DNA of 64,000 nt from Gigaspora margarita (lineage: Eukaryota > Glomeromycota > Glomeromycetes > Diversisporales > Gigasporaceae), in the NCBI GenBank assembly GCA_009809945.1, contig WTPW01002090.1, forward strand, positions 30,810-94,809, in the 5' to 3' direction. The stretch's first letter is position 1; the number at the start of each line of letters is the position of its first letter. Shown here piece by piece: positions 45,108 to 56,987 of this stretch. Under the pieces are notes generated by a model that saw nothing but the letters and a program-made list of their open reading frames with translations, was not told where the DNA came from and searched no databases. The position numbers were made by a program, and so were the translations under genes.

Positions 45108-47200
45108 CTAGAGCTCAATATATTGAAAAAACTTCTTGGTCTTTAATAGTTCATGACCAATATGATTCTTATATTATAAATATAAAAAAGAAATTATTGT
45201 AATATTACAAAATTGGTGTTATACTAAAACTTTATTAGCTACTTTTTGTCTTCTGAGAATGAAGAAATGAACCAGATTCTGATAATAGTTTGATTAACAA
45301 ATAGAACTCTTACAATTGTTCATGAACACTAAACATAGCAAATGTGATAGTAATAACCATTGGCAAAATTCAAACTTGTTAACCAATACTTGTTTTTTCT
45401 TTTTTTCTACTTTTTTTTTTGCTTTGAGTTTCTTGGTGTTTTTTATAAAATATTATTCTTATTTATACTTGTCTTGTGACAGTTGTTCTACCTCTATTTA
45501 AGTGCTATAGAATTTATTCTGAGTTTTGTAATCTTTCCTTGATTAGCCATGAATAGGATTATACTGCTAATGATGCCAAATTATGCTTGCTAACTGTATT
45601 AAATTATGCTATTTATGCTAATGATTTTTTTTAAAAAAAATTATTAGATATTTTATAAATAAATTTGTATTTAATATTATATTTATTCTAATTTTTCTTA
45701 TTGAAATACAACATATTAAGATTTTCTAAAAATTTTTTGGCAGTGCATGTCTATTATATTATTATCAAGAATAATTTTGTAATTAAAAAATTATGGCTAT
45801 ATTTACATATTTGAATAAAATCTTGCTAGATTTAGAATCAACATAAGTTGATTCTAAATATATACACTCAAGTTGAAATGAAATTTTAAGTTCACTCAAA
45901 TCGTTAAAGAACTAACTTAAAATTAATTCTGAATTCACACTCAATTTTAAAATTAGGTGTTTCAAATCAATTTAAACAGCAATACATCGAAAAGCTATTT
46001 ATGCATATATTCTATAAAGTCTTTATTTGGAAATCTAGTCATCAACCTGAACTCGATGAAGAAATTAATTTATTAGTGATTGGGTTTACAACATTAATAA
46101 ACAGAATTGCTATCGAGAAATTTGGTAAGCTTTCAAGTACTGTACGTTGTGAAATAGAAATGACTATTTGTGTAGCTGGTTATTTTAAAAATCTATAGTA
46201 TAGAGCGACAATTTCCATAGTCAGCTTAAGATTCTGTTACAACACAAGTTGATTCAGAATTCACAAAAATTCAATTTCGATATACCACAGATGCAATTGA
46301 AATTTATCTTATGTGTATTCCCAAATTATGCTTAATTTTATGCTAATAAATATAATAATGCTAAATTCTTCTGCTAACATAATTATGTTAGCAAACTTGA
46401 ATTATGCTAAATTATACTAATAGCACCCTAGACATGAGGTACAATTCACAAGGACCTTCTTCTCAAGCTCTTTAAACCAATAAGCTTTTCGTTTTTTCTT
46501 GAGAATCTAAGGAGTATTTTAATTTCAATCTTCATTATAATTGCAGTATAAAAATTTACAATTTCTAATGTTTGGAAAATTTTAATGATTTTTTATTAAG
46601 CTTAAACTTTTCTTAAGGGGATTCAATTACAAAAAAAAAACTTATTTTTACTTTACTTTTATTTTATATTTAAATCTTTATAATATTAATAGAATAATAA
46701 AATTATTCTTTGCTTTATGATTATTATATAAAACTTTGCCGGTTTTGAGCACGTAAACATTAATTACTTATTAAATTTTGTATTCAATATTTTAAAATAA
46801 ATCAAATTGCCTATATAATAAAGTTTCTTTATTAAACCTAAATTATTGTCATGTCTGAAGTTGGAAACGTCTAAAACCCGAAAATTAAGAACTTTGATTT
46901 AAAAGTATAAAACCTGTCGAAACCTATTTATACTCTTTTATTATAAAAAAAATTCTAACTATCGGCATAATAAAAAAAATGCACCCAAAAATTTTGAAAA
47001 AATCTTATATTAAATTTCAGTTTTAGCCACTTCCAATTTAATCGTAATAATTATTTTCATTTCATTATTACTTACAATCAAGCTTTCATTGTATTGTACA
47101 GTAGGTATTTTTAAATTTGTACGTATCAACTTCTAATTATCAAAAATTTGGACACACGCTTGAAAGAATTCTATATACATATTTGTAAATTTCTTTGGTA
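45108..47200. other. AT-rich spacer with AATTATGCTAA word arrays
   Basis: The words AATTATGCTAA and ATTATGCTTGCTAAC occur at 45565-45630 and inverted at 46325-46425 (GTTAGCAAACTTGAATTATG). This hints at an 860-bp inverted-repeat element, but its ends do not match well. A 65-codon plus frame at 46001-46198 has mixed composition but no recognised domain. Confidence 0.45.
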
Positions 47201-47424
47201 GTTTTCTTAAATTAATTAGTATTCATATTATCCAGTAATAAAAAATCCCATGAACGACCATTTTCATTCCTATATTTGATACCAAAAGTTGATTTGAATT
47301 CCTATTATATTCTAACCCTAATTTTTCGTAGAGACAGTTTATTTTATTAGTATTTTCAAAATTAGCAAATTTTAATGATAAAAATTTCATCAAACCTTTT
47401 TCATAGTAAAATTGAAGGCTCTGT
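47200..47424 (-). pseudogene. Decayed coding tail downstream of the Sel1 gene
   Basis: Past the stop at 47425, coding-like sequence continues in other frames. NINGMN, one base out of frame with the gene, restores the expected Sel1 phrase. Then FYYEKGLMKFLSLKF and NENGRSWDFLLLDN appear in successive frames. This suggests that the ancestral protein was longer and that single-base indels cut it. I do not recognise the extra domain. Confidence 0.45.
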
Positions 47425-48501
47425 TCATTCCATTAATATTTTCATATTTGCGGATTTTTGATAGCAAATAAAAGCTTTATATTCGTCAATTTCAACACCA
47501 ATTCCATCGAGATAACAATTTCCAAGATTAGTCATTCCATTAATACCACCCATATCTGCAGATTTTTGAAAACAAACAAAAGCCTTAGATTTATCAATTT
47601 CAACTCCAATTCCATCTAAATAACAATTTCCAAGATTAGTCATTCCATTAATACCTCCCATATCGGCAGATTTTTGATAATAATTAAATGCTTCATGTTC
47701 ATTCTTTTCAACACCAATTCCATATTGATAACAATAACCAACATTATTAATTCCATCAACACTACCCATTTCAGCCGATTTCTGATAATAAATGAATGCT
47801 TTATGTTCATCTTTTTCAACACCAATTTCATAATGATAACAATATCCAAGATCGTTCATTCCAATAGAATTACCTAAATTAGCAGATTTTTGATAATAAA
47901 AGAATGATTTATTTAAATCTTTTTCAACACCAATTCCTTTTTCATAACAATATCCAAGACCAGAAATTCCATAAGAATCACCCATTTCAGCAGATTTTTG
48001 ATAATAAATTAAAGCTTTATTATTATCTTTATCAACACCGAATCCATTACAATAACAAGTTCCAAGATTATACATTCCAATAGAATCACCTAACTCAACT
48101 GATTTTTTAAAATGAATAAAAGCTTGATTATTATCCTTTTTAATCCATTTTCCATAAAAATAACAATATCCAAAAATATTTTGAATTATAGAATTTGTTT
48201 GAATAATTAGATTTGATTTATTATACAAACATAAATTAATTATTTCTTCTGATTTTTGTTGTTTATTTATCACAAATTGATCTATTGAGTTAAGAAGTGA
48301 AGTAGCTCCTTTCATAATTTCTTGATCATGTATATCACATAAATCTTTAATTGTATTATTTAAAATGTCTCGTAAGTCGTCATTATATGTTCGTTCTGAA
48401 GTATTAAGGACTTGATCTTTATATTCATGAATAGTATTTTTTACTGTCCGTTCTGTAGATGGATTATTGCAAATGTTTAATAAATTTTTTTCGTTTGACA
48501 T
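47425..48501 (-). CDS. Sel1-like repeat protein, 358 aa
   Basis: A single open exon from ATG 48501 encodes an N-terminal helical region (residues 1-115, no recognised domain) and then seven 36-residue Sel1 repeats. They follow the pattern FxYYQKSAxMGxxxGMxxLGxCYxxGIGVExD from about residue 110 to the end. Sel1 repeats are TPR-like helical pairs that form protein-binding scaffolds. No signal peptide or membrane span is seen. The last two full repeats are nearly identical, indicating recent duplication. The final repeat stops after ANMKILME where a single-base frameshift replaced GNINGM. In AM fungi such proteins are often fused to kinase-like domains; none is found upstream here. It is probably cytosolic and may be a functional short isoform. 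Confidence 0.8.
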   Translation of the reverse strand: MSNEKNLLNICNNPSTERTVKNTIHEYKDQVLNTSERTYNDDLRDILNNTIKDLCDIHDQEIMKGATSLLNSIDQFVINKQQKSEEIINLCLYNKSNLIIQTNSIIQNIFGYCYFYGKWIKKDNNQAFIHFKKSVELGDSIGMYNLGTCYCNGFGVDKDNNKALIYYQKSAEMGDSYGISGLGYCYEKGIGVEKDLNKSFFYYQKSANLGNSIGMNDLGYCYHYEIGVEKDEHKAFIYYQKSAEMGSVDGINNVGYCYQYGIGVEKNEHEAFNYYQKSADMGGINGMTNLGNCYLDGIGVEIDKSKAFVCFQKSADMGGINGMTNLGNCYLDGIGVEIDEYKAFICYQKSANMKILME

Positions 48502-48554
48502 AATTGACTAAAAATTTTTGATATTAAAAAAAAAAAAAAAAGAAAAAAAAAAAC

Positions 48555-48592
48555 GTATAAAATACAGTATAATACAGTATAATACAGTATAT
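48555..48592 (-). promoter_or_regulatory. AATACAGTAT tandem repeat in the Sel1 upstream region
   Basis: Three copies of TACAGTATAA/AATACAGTAT lie 55-90 nt upstream of the Sel1 start, next to a run of A's on the plus strand (T's on the coding strand). The position suggests a core-promoter region. The role is an inference. Confidence 0.4.
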
Positions 48593-51500
48593 CGTAGGCA
48601 ATTTTGATTAATAAAATTAGGGATTAAAATTTTGATTCGATAAATTCAAATTGATTTGAATATTTGAACATTTCGAATATTCCTAAATTTTTTGAATAAG
48701 TGAAAAAACAAAATACATAAGTTGATCATTCCGTCATCAAATATGAAATAAATTGATTTTTTTTCAGGTACACTCGTATTACAAACTTGGCTTCTAAATT
48801 CGTCATAATCATGCGGTAATCCGTCATTTTTAACATTGACCCAGGGCTAAATAATTTAACGTTTTGTTTAACATTTTGTAAGCTTTTGGAATGACTATCT
48901 TTACCTTATTTGATTATATAAATATGCGGTGTGATTATTTTTGCCGTAAATCTAACCAAATTTCATGCAATGTGCTGCCATCGACAATGAAATTTTCTCA
49001 CAAGATACAATTAATAATTGTTAATACTGTATTATCTGTATTATCTGTTATGATAATAACTGCGTACGTACGTATTGTGACTGTTATTAAAATTTCGATT
49101 GCTCGCAAGAGTAATTTGCTCTTATGATAGCCAGAATCAGAATGCTAGGGGTTATAAAATAGTACGGGTAATGGTTCAAAATGATTGAATTAAGGCATAA
49201 TTTTGTATAATCATTGATCATTGGTCTCGGAAAATAACGAGAATTTGTTGATCTTTTCTAAACTCTTTTTAGACTAGACTAGACTAAAAATGTGACTAAA
49301 AAATAACTGAATAAAGTGATGTAATGTTACCCCAATCTCATTCAAATATCCCATTAATTTAACACGAATAATTATTGGTGAATAATGCAACATTAGTAAG
49401 TGTAAAAGATCCTTCGTAATACAGTGGGTACATTTAATTATTTGAATCCATAACTGATAACGTTTAATACGCATCACACTATATCGCTTGTTTTCTATTC
49501 ATATTAATTACCTTTCAACTTCGATTTGCCACTTAATCGATTTTGGCGCATTTGTGTACTTTGGAATAAATCAGCACTCTTTTTTGTTTTGTTTGTTGCT
49601 ATGAATTTATAGCGAAATAAAAAATTCACAACTGACTTAACATTCTAATCACTATACATTAATGATTTTGCAGCTTGTGATATTTGATTTAAAAATACTA
49701 TGAATTTTGACAATACTTGATACAAAAACTTATTCTCTGTTCACGAAGCTTGATTTAAGAATGATATCAAATAATCTCATCTCGACCAGTTATGACCTTT
49801 TTTTCAATTTTAGAAAATCATGTACGTACGTATGTAGGTACATATATCTGTAGGATATCCTATTGCTGCAAATATTTTAGCGTATTAGATTGATACTTTA
49901 AATTTTTTTAAATTATACAGTATATAGGAAAATACTTGCTTTATAGAGTGATGTGATTAACTTATTCTTTGTTTGCTGATCTCGGTTTAGCGAAAAAGCA
50001 TTAAAAATACAAAAAACGAATGTAGACATTTTATTTTAGGGATAGATTTATAAACAGAGATCTTCCTCAACCTAACCTATACGAGGCGCTGTCCCTAATC
50101 TTTAATTAAAATTAGATTATCTCGTGATGTATCTACCTTTAGGATTTCTTTATTTGAGAATTAATTATTAATTGGTTCGATCTTCATAAAATTTAATTCC
50201 ATTTATAAAAAAAATAGAACTACTAACGCTAAGTTGATTATTGAAGTTGGCAAAAGGCATTATTATTACTTCTGCTATATCAAAAAAATCACGGGTATTA
50301 ATCTGATCTATATATGTTAATACCTAATGGTTCAAACTATATAGAGAATTTTAAATAACAAAAAAATTATTGTAAATGATGACATAAAGAGTTTAAATAG
50401 ATCTGTAGACAATTAATAAATAACGATGCATAGGTTGTTACATCAGATCTATACAATAAATTCTTAACATCGATTAAATGATTATCTTTTATCTCCTATA
50501 TACAGTATTTAGAAGCTCCAGGATAAATACAATATTTCAAGATGAGCTTTAATTTCTGCAGGACGTTAGGGTGTCACCTCAATAATAACAAGTTGCATCA
50601 CTATAGTTTTCATTTTAAATCATTAATAAACGAGAAAAAAATAATTGTTAACTAATATGATGGGGGTTTCAAAGTTAATAAATAAGTGATACATTTCGTT
50701 ATAAATCGGAAAAATAAAATATGTTACTCTGATTTTAACTTTGAAACCTCTAATGGTTATCTTAATACTCATAGTAATATAGATACTTATTTAAAAGTTT
50801 ATGCATAGGATGTATTATCTTTCCTCATTTTAATACCATATCAAGGAGAGATGAATTCGTTTTAATAAATGTTAAGAATTAAGTATCGATAAAGTATTCT
50901 TTATAGAATTGGTTAAATTTTTTCAAACTTCCAACTCGTTTTTCTAAATCATCACCGAGTCGGTTTGGTAAATAAAATGTAGCTGTTAATATATATATAT
51001 ATATTTGACATTGATTTTTGAATATCCACGATTTGTGTATTAAGCCCCATAGAGAAATTAAACCTTATCCAAAGTTTTTTTTTTTTTTTATATATATATA
51101 AAAGGTAATAGTGATCAAATCATTAGTTAAATCTAAATAAAAATACATAAAAGCTGTCATAGGACTCCAATCACCACCAAGATTACCTAGCAAGCTCAAA
51201 ATCTATTATTCGAAATAAAGTAATAATTGATTATTTATATCCAAGTCTGTACGTTCCATCTGGATTACTGAGTTTTGATGGTTAATAAAACCAGTTTATT
51301 AAAATTATCAATATTTGAGAAAGATGTCTGATGAATTCGTAGTTTCTTTTACTATTCTTTATTTGCCACTAGTTGTAAAACCCGTCGTTAAACGACGGGT
51401 TATATTTAAACACAGTTGTTTAACTTAAGAAATTAATATTTTAAGTATATTAAGATAAATTTAATATGCTATTTGACCTGCTGTTTAAGAATAGTGTATT

Positions 51501-51843
51501 ACTTGCTGGTTATACATAATCATAAAATCACATAATACAGTATGTATAATTCAGTAAATACTAACAAATCAAGGTATAATGACTGATAGTTAATTAAGTA
51601 ATTAATAGGTATTATTATTTCTATTTTGTTATTCAAATATTTAGATTTAGTATTTGGAACTGCAATCAAAATTTAATTTTTCAAAATTAAAACTGGTTTT
51701 AAGCAGGTTAAATAAATGAAATAAAAAGTAGTTCCAAAATTTCAGAATTGTGTTATAATAATGAGTTCAAAGTTAATAACATTATGATTTAAGAACTACT
51801 AACCAATGAATATGGTTTAAGTAATGATATTATAGAAAGATGA
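48593..51843. other. Gene-poor stretch, relatively free of recognisable repeats
   Basis: The sequence is less dominated by homopolymers than elsewhere. A 78-codon plus frame at 48891-49127, divergent from the Sel1 gene, contains a hydrophobic segment (LSVLSVMIITAYV) and could be a small membrane protein or chance. Near 49828 and 49065 GTACGTAC tetramer palindromes occur. No RNA gene or domain is recognised. Confidence 0.4.
51379..51401. repeat. Perfect 11-bp inverted repeat AACCCGTCGTT
   Basis: AACCCGTCGTT and its exact complement AACGACGGGTT are separated by one A. The two-CpG GC-rich stem stands out in an AT-rich setting. It could be a protein-binding palindrome or a transcript hairpin. 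Confidence 0.7.
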
Positions 51844-51852
51844 TTAAAAAAA

Positions 51853-52951
51853 TTTATATATATATTTTTTTTTAAACTTTGACGGTCTCGCCAGTAACTT
51901 TATTAAGAATGTTTGATTTAATCTTATAACATGAATGAGAAGACAACTAGCCACACGTGCACTTTTGGTGCCTAATTTAAGTAGTCCGCCCGAAGGTTCT
52001 ACACTAGCTGCCATACCTACAACCCAACTACGGAATAGGGATGCACCAGTCTGGTCCGGTCTGTCCCGGTCCTAGTAGACCGTTATCATAGTATTTTCAG
52101 TCCTGGTCCCAGTCCGTCCGCAGTCCCAAAACGGTCCTTAATGAATAAATCTTATTGGTCATAAATGACGTAATTACTTATTGTCAGATGTAAACAAACT
52201 TCACATGATCTGTGTTACACCTGATCAAGCAATTTGATTGTGTGATATGAATATCACAGTTTGTTTACAAGGACCGGTCCAGGACCAGTCCCAAACCGGG
52301 ACTGATAAGACCGTGAGACCGTTGAAAAGACTGTCCCTGGACCGGTCTTTTTCAGGACTGGTGCATCCCTACTACAGAAGTTGTCTATTTAAACCCTCTG
52401 ATTACATGCTATATTAAATACGATTCCTAATCCATAGTTCCGACCCCACCCGGCTGCCTCGAGGGTGCCCAAATGTGACTGTCGCACTAGGCCGAGTAGA
52501 CCTAGAAGTTTTTCCAATGAACAACCATGTCCCATTTTATAGTCATTCCTGGCTTTTTCAGTACTGACGCTACGACTTTACCCATACACTTGCAGTCCGG
52601 AATTCTGAACCGCTAGGTACATCCCATGCCCTTATAAGGTTCGTTCAGATCCTGGTACCGACCTCATTTATGGTAGCACCGTCAGAGATCCTAATCTACC
52701 TCCTTATTCGGGACTTCCCAAACGGGTTTCTGTTTTTCCGGTTCCTTGGATTTGCGGTGTAACACACCATTGCGCCGAAGCTCCCATTCGAGATAGTGAA
52801 ACCAAGGTTACAGGTTTCTCACCTAACCGATATGAGCCACAGTTACCGTAACACAGGTCTAATTTTCGTTAGCATCATCAGTGGGATTTGAACTTTCAAC
52901 CTGCCGCTTGGGGGGTGACAACCTGGCCACTTCTCTAAATCACCACACCCC
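51853..52951 (-). mobile_element. tRNA-headed poly(A) retroposon, copy D, carrying a hAT MITE
   Basis: The minus-strand head GGGGTGTGGTGATTTAGAGA with GAAAGTTCAAATCCCAC matches copy A. Body phrases shared with A include ACCTGTGTTACGGTAACTG-like sequence and GAAGTCCC. The tail AATAAAGTTACTGGCGAGAC, then CGTCAAAGTTT and A/T-rich sequence resembles the tail of copy B. TTAAAAAAA occurs at 51844-51852 and 52952-52960, a plausible but low-complexity duplication. The 336-bp MITE at 52036-52371 entered later. Confidence 0.78.
52036..52371. mobile_element. 336-bp hAT-type MITE inside the retroposon
   Basis: The ends TAGGGATGCACCAGTC and GACTGGTGCATCCCTA are perfect 16-bp inverted repeats. CTACGGAA (52028-52035) and CTACAGAA (52372-52379) form an 8-bp duplication with one mismatch. 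The sub-terminal zones are GC-rich arrays of GGTCCGGTC/GGACCGG. The order of events, retroposon first and MITE second, is clear. Confidence 0.9.
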
Positions 52952-52960
52952 TTAAAAAAA

Positions 52961-54429
52961 ATAGTCATTAACCTTTAGTTTTTTAGTAAATAGATAGATA
53001 AGTACAACAATTCTTATAATTGTGATTAAAATTATTCTAAGATATAATAATCATACTAAATTCTTGTAATTTTATTTAGATGACATATAGTATTATAATA
53101 ATTTTATATGCTTTGTATAATACTAACTTTTTTTCTGACTTTGAAATTAGAAGCTATTGCAATAATATAGCACTATATTTTTGAAAAACTTCTGAGTACA
53201 CAATATTCTTGATGCAATTAAGTAATTCTAGAGAGGCTAGTCCAAAAAAAGGCACAAATTTTGATATATAGTAGCACATGAACATGCAATATAAACTGCT
53301 CATTTGAAAATACAGGCTTGTGAAAATGCTTAAGTGTGCCATGCTATTGTATCCCTCACTACAAAAAAAAAGTTGTTTGGTGTTATATATTTCCTGTTTT
53401 TTCTATAATTTTGCAATATTTATATAAATTATTATTTAGCTTAATTATAATTTGTGGAGTTTTTTTTTACAAAAAAAAAGAAAAATAATGAAACTATCTA
53501 GATAAAATTTCTTATATAACTTAAGGATAAACCCCTAAATCTAATTAATTCCTTTTATAAAAATATTGAATTTGTACAAAATAAATAGTAAGTTTGTAAA
53601 TTCTTTTTTATCAAGTTTATTTTAATATGTTGTTTGAAAAATGCCTTAATTTTACAAAAGAAAAATGTTATTCTTTTTATATATAAATTGAAGTTTGCAA
53701 TTAATTATCTAGTTGTTTGGAATAATAGAATAATATTGAATACTACAAAAAACAAAAACCATTATTCCTAGTATATATTAAGTTGAAATTTGCAATTAAT
53801 TGCCTAAGTAGCTTGTAATAATGAAATAATATTGTGGGTAAAATACTTTTTTTGGATTTTGTTTGATTTTTAGAGATAAATTCAACTTCTAAGGGCCAAT
53901 AAAATTCAAAAAAGTAGTTGGTTAATAAACTTGCTAAATAAATACTAAATTTGAATTTTCTATTTTAAAAAGATATCTATAAATAAAAAAAAGTTATTTG
54001 AAGTTGCAAAATTCAAATTACCATAGTATTATCTTACTTATTTGTGCAGGTAATTAAAACCAAAAAAGAAAATCTGATTTTGTAAATAACTAAATGTGGG
54101 AGGCAAAAATTTAGTGTTTATGCATTAACATTATTGGCTAGAGTTAGATTAAAATTTATTACATGTAAATTTTCATTAATATTATTTTAATTAGAGCACC
54201 AAGATCAATTTAAACATTAGGTTTTAACAAAAATTTAAATGCTTAACATTAGTGGTTATAGATCTAAATTAACATTTATTTTATATAAATTTCAAAGATC
54301 ATTTATGTAAATTTCAAAGATCATTTATAAATTAGTGCACCAAGATTAATATAAACTTTAGTTTTGGTATATTTTTATTTTCTTTCTTCTTTTATGCATA
54401 TTTTGATTCTTTATTGGACTAATCTGAAA
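52961..54429. other. AT-rich spacer with local duplications
   Basis: The phrase TTGCAATTAATT with flanking AAATTGAAGTTTG occurs at about 53690 and again near 53785. At 54235-54330 TTTCAAAGATCATTTAT is tandemly doubled. No gene is supported. Confidence 0.5.
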
Positions 54430-55480
54430 TTGCCTTCTTTAGGAGTTTGTATTACTTGCCCAACAATAAGATTAACAAATACAATTAGATTTGAAGTAGT
54501 ACAAATGCACAACTGTATAACAAAGCTACCTTAGTAGGACCATGAAAAATGCACCAATAAAATCTCTTCTAATAAGTAATGCCAATAAGATCTTTGGATT
54601 AGGTGTAATGTAAAAATTACACATTTTTTAAAAAAGTGCTGATAACTCAAAATTTTGTCTATGAAACTATCTACTGCACACTAACAAAAAAAATTTCTTG
54701 CAAAATTTTGGTATAAAATAAGCCTTCTTTTAGTTATTATTCTAACCCTAATATAAGATTTTATAACTTTAAAAATATTGCGCATATTTGTTTGGTTTGA
54801 TTAGTATAAATCATCTGATTGGTGCATTTATTACAGCCCTACTAGAGTAGTTATATAACCACAGATAGATTAATTATCAAATATTTTTAATATATAGATA
54901 CTATATACTAAAGGTTATATGCACTTAGGTTATATAAAGGGCCATTATACTGTTTTTGCAAAAATAATTTTTAGTTACATGAAACTAATATTGTATAATG
55001 TTATACAAATTCTGTTTTAATAATGTATTAGTCTTTTTGAACTAATATGGAATATAAAAGATTGTACTCTTTCTGATTGGCTAATTCTTCTTAAAGAATT
55101 TGTATTACCCTCACAAATAGTAATATTGATAGCACAAATTGCTATACCTATTAGCTACACATAGTACAAAATGAAGATCTAATTTATACTAAAGGTTACA
55201 TAATTTGTATAACAAAAATATGCACATAGGTTATACAAAGGGTCATTACACTGTTTTAGCAAAAATAATTTTTAGTTGCACAAACTAATGCCATGTAACA
55301 TTACACAAATCCTATTTTGGTAACTTATTGTCTTTGTTGAGCTAATATGGAATAGCAGTATCTAATTAGCTATTTCTTTTTAAGGAGTTTGTATTACCCT
55401 CACAAATGATAAGATTGATGGCTACCTATTAGCTATATATAGCACAACTGTGTAATGACAGATGGATAGAAGATCTAATT
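54430..55480. repeat. Tandem repeat with a unit of about 290-300 bp
   Basis: GTATTACCCTCACAAAT recurs at 55102 and 55391, with a diverged copy at 54449. TAGGTTATACAAAGGGTCAT-like sequence recurs at 54925 and 55226, followed each time by TTAGCAAAAATAATTTTTAG. The unit of about 290-300 bp is non-coding. Confidence 0.7.
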
Positions 55481-55689
55481 TTTAATATATAGATCAAAAT
55501 TATGCAAAAAATTAATAAAAATGCTAATGATCTTACCAATCCAGTGTATTTATTATATATGAATATGTAGATAAATTGACTATACAATATGCTTAAATCT
55601 TCTGGTTGTTCGATAATATGATGAACAGATGTTTGTATTTTAATCTAAATGAAGATAATCATCATAGGAAAAACTTGTATGTATTTATA

Positions 55690-56259
55690 CATGTCACTCT
55701 GGTTATACTGACAGCTGGATTAACTGACAATTGGTTATATCGACACTTTTTTCAAAAAAAATCTATAATGTTAAAAATTCATTGGTTATACCAACAATCA
55801 TAAGAGATATTGATTATACTGACATACCAACAATTTTAATATTAAAAAATTATTTAAGATAATTTTTATTGCTAGATATAGCGACAATTTTTATAAACTG
55901 ACTGTTGTTATAGATGTACCAATCAAATTAATTTTTTAAATTTGCTTTATACTAAGTTTAGCATGAAACAATAAGCATAAAATAAATTCATTCATCATTT
56001 TATACAAATATATGATGAATTCATTTTATGCTAAACAAAAAACAAATTCATTTTGTGCTAAAATAAATTTATTTTGCTAAGTTTATTATTCTTAGCATAA
56101 GCTTGGTGAAAACAAAAAATTTTACCTCTGCCTAAGCCGACATATCTATGCAATATCAATATAATGTCAGTATAGATAGAGATGCTTATTAAACTGACAT
56201 CTGGATATATCGACAATTTTTCCATTGCTGGAGAATGTTGATATAACCAGAGTGACATG
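55690..56259. mobile_element. 570-bp Tc1/mariner-like MITE
   Basis: Perfect 18-bp ends CATGTCACTCTGGTTATA and TATAACCAGAGTGACATG are bordered by TA on both sides (55688-55689 and 56260-56261). The word TATATCGACA recurs inside in both orientations. The small open frames inside and overlapping it do not resemble a transposase. Confidence 0.85.
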
Positions 56260-56393
56260 TATTAATCTTTTGTTAGGTCAAAAGAAATAATCAATTTGTT
56301 ATGAATATGGAATTAAAATTGAAAAGAACAAAAACAAGATATTCAAATATTATCAAAATTAGCAGATATAAATAATTCTAGTGGAATGTAGTT

Positions 56394-56544
56394 GGAGTTT
56401 AAGCAGATAAGAAAAAAGCATTTACATATTGTTTGAAGGCTGCAGGGGCATGTAGTCTATGGGAATTTAGAAAACTGCCATTTGTTACAAATATAGAATT
56501 GGTGTGGAAAAGAAAAGTTAAATTTTGGGAATGGAATAAAAAGG
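56394..56544 (+). pseudogene. Fragment of a Sel1-repeat gene
   Basis: A stretch reading ADKKKAFTYCLKAA, preceded by GV and a stop, is followed one frame over by CYKYRIGVEKK. These are the second-helix and first-helix parts of adjacent Sel1 repeats. It ends at KKGTAAGT, which could be an old 5' splice site. Stops and a frameshift show it is a relic. It indicates a second Sel1 gene once lay here, on the opposite strand to the one at 47.4 kb. Confidence 0.6.
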
Positions 56545-56987
56545 TAAGTTAATTATAATGTTTGCAGTTTTTCAAAGTAAAATTTCTTAAATTTTAATTA
56601 TCAAAGAGTAAAATAAAGATAAAGAGTATTTATTAATATATTTGCAGCTTTTTATTTTAGCCTGTAAATATAAAGAACTTTGAATAATTTTATGAAATAA
56701 AACAGTAAAACATGTTCACAAAATAGCATAAATTTTATTTACTATTATTATACATATAATTCATTTCAATTTCATTTAACTTGTGGGTATAAAGAATATT
56801 TAATAAAAACTATAAAACAAGTTTGCAACCTACATTATATATATGCAATTATGTCATTAACTTAATTTTGCAAAAAAATACCATAAGCCATGTTTTTGTT
56901 GACGGACACCAATATAGTAAAATAATAAAACAACAAATCTGATAAAATAAACTTAAAATCAAAAAGAAAATTTCTATTTGTACCAAT
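56545..56987. other. AT-rich spacer
   Basis: Two loosely similar phrases (TGTAAATATAAAGAACTTTG and TGTGGGTATAAAGAATATTT) suggest a diverged duplication. Nothing else is recognised. Confidence 0.45.

Noticed and set aside
48891..49127. 78-codon plus frame with a membrane-like segment
   Set aside because: It is too short and unsupported to call a gene. It is mentioned only in the spacer entry.
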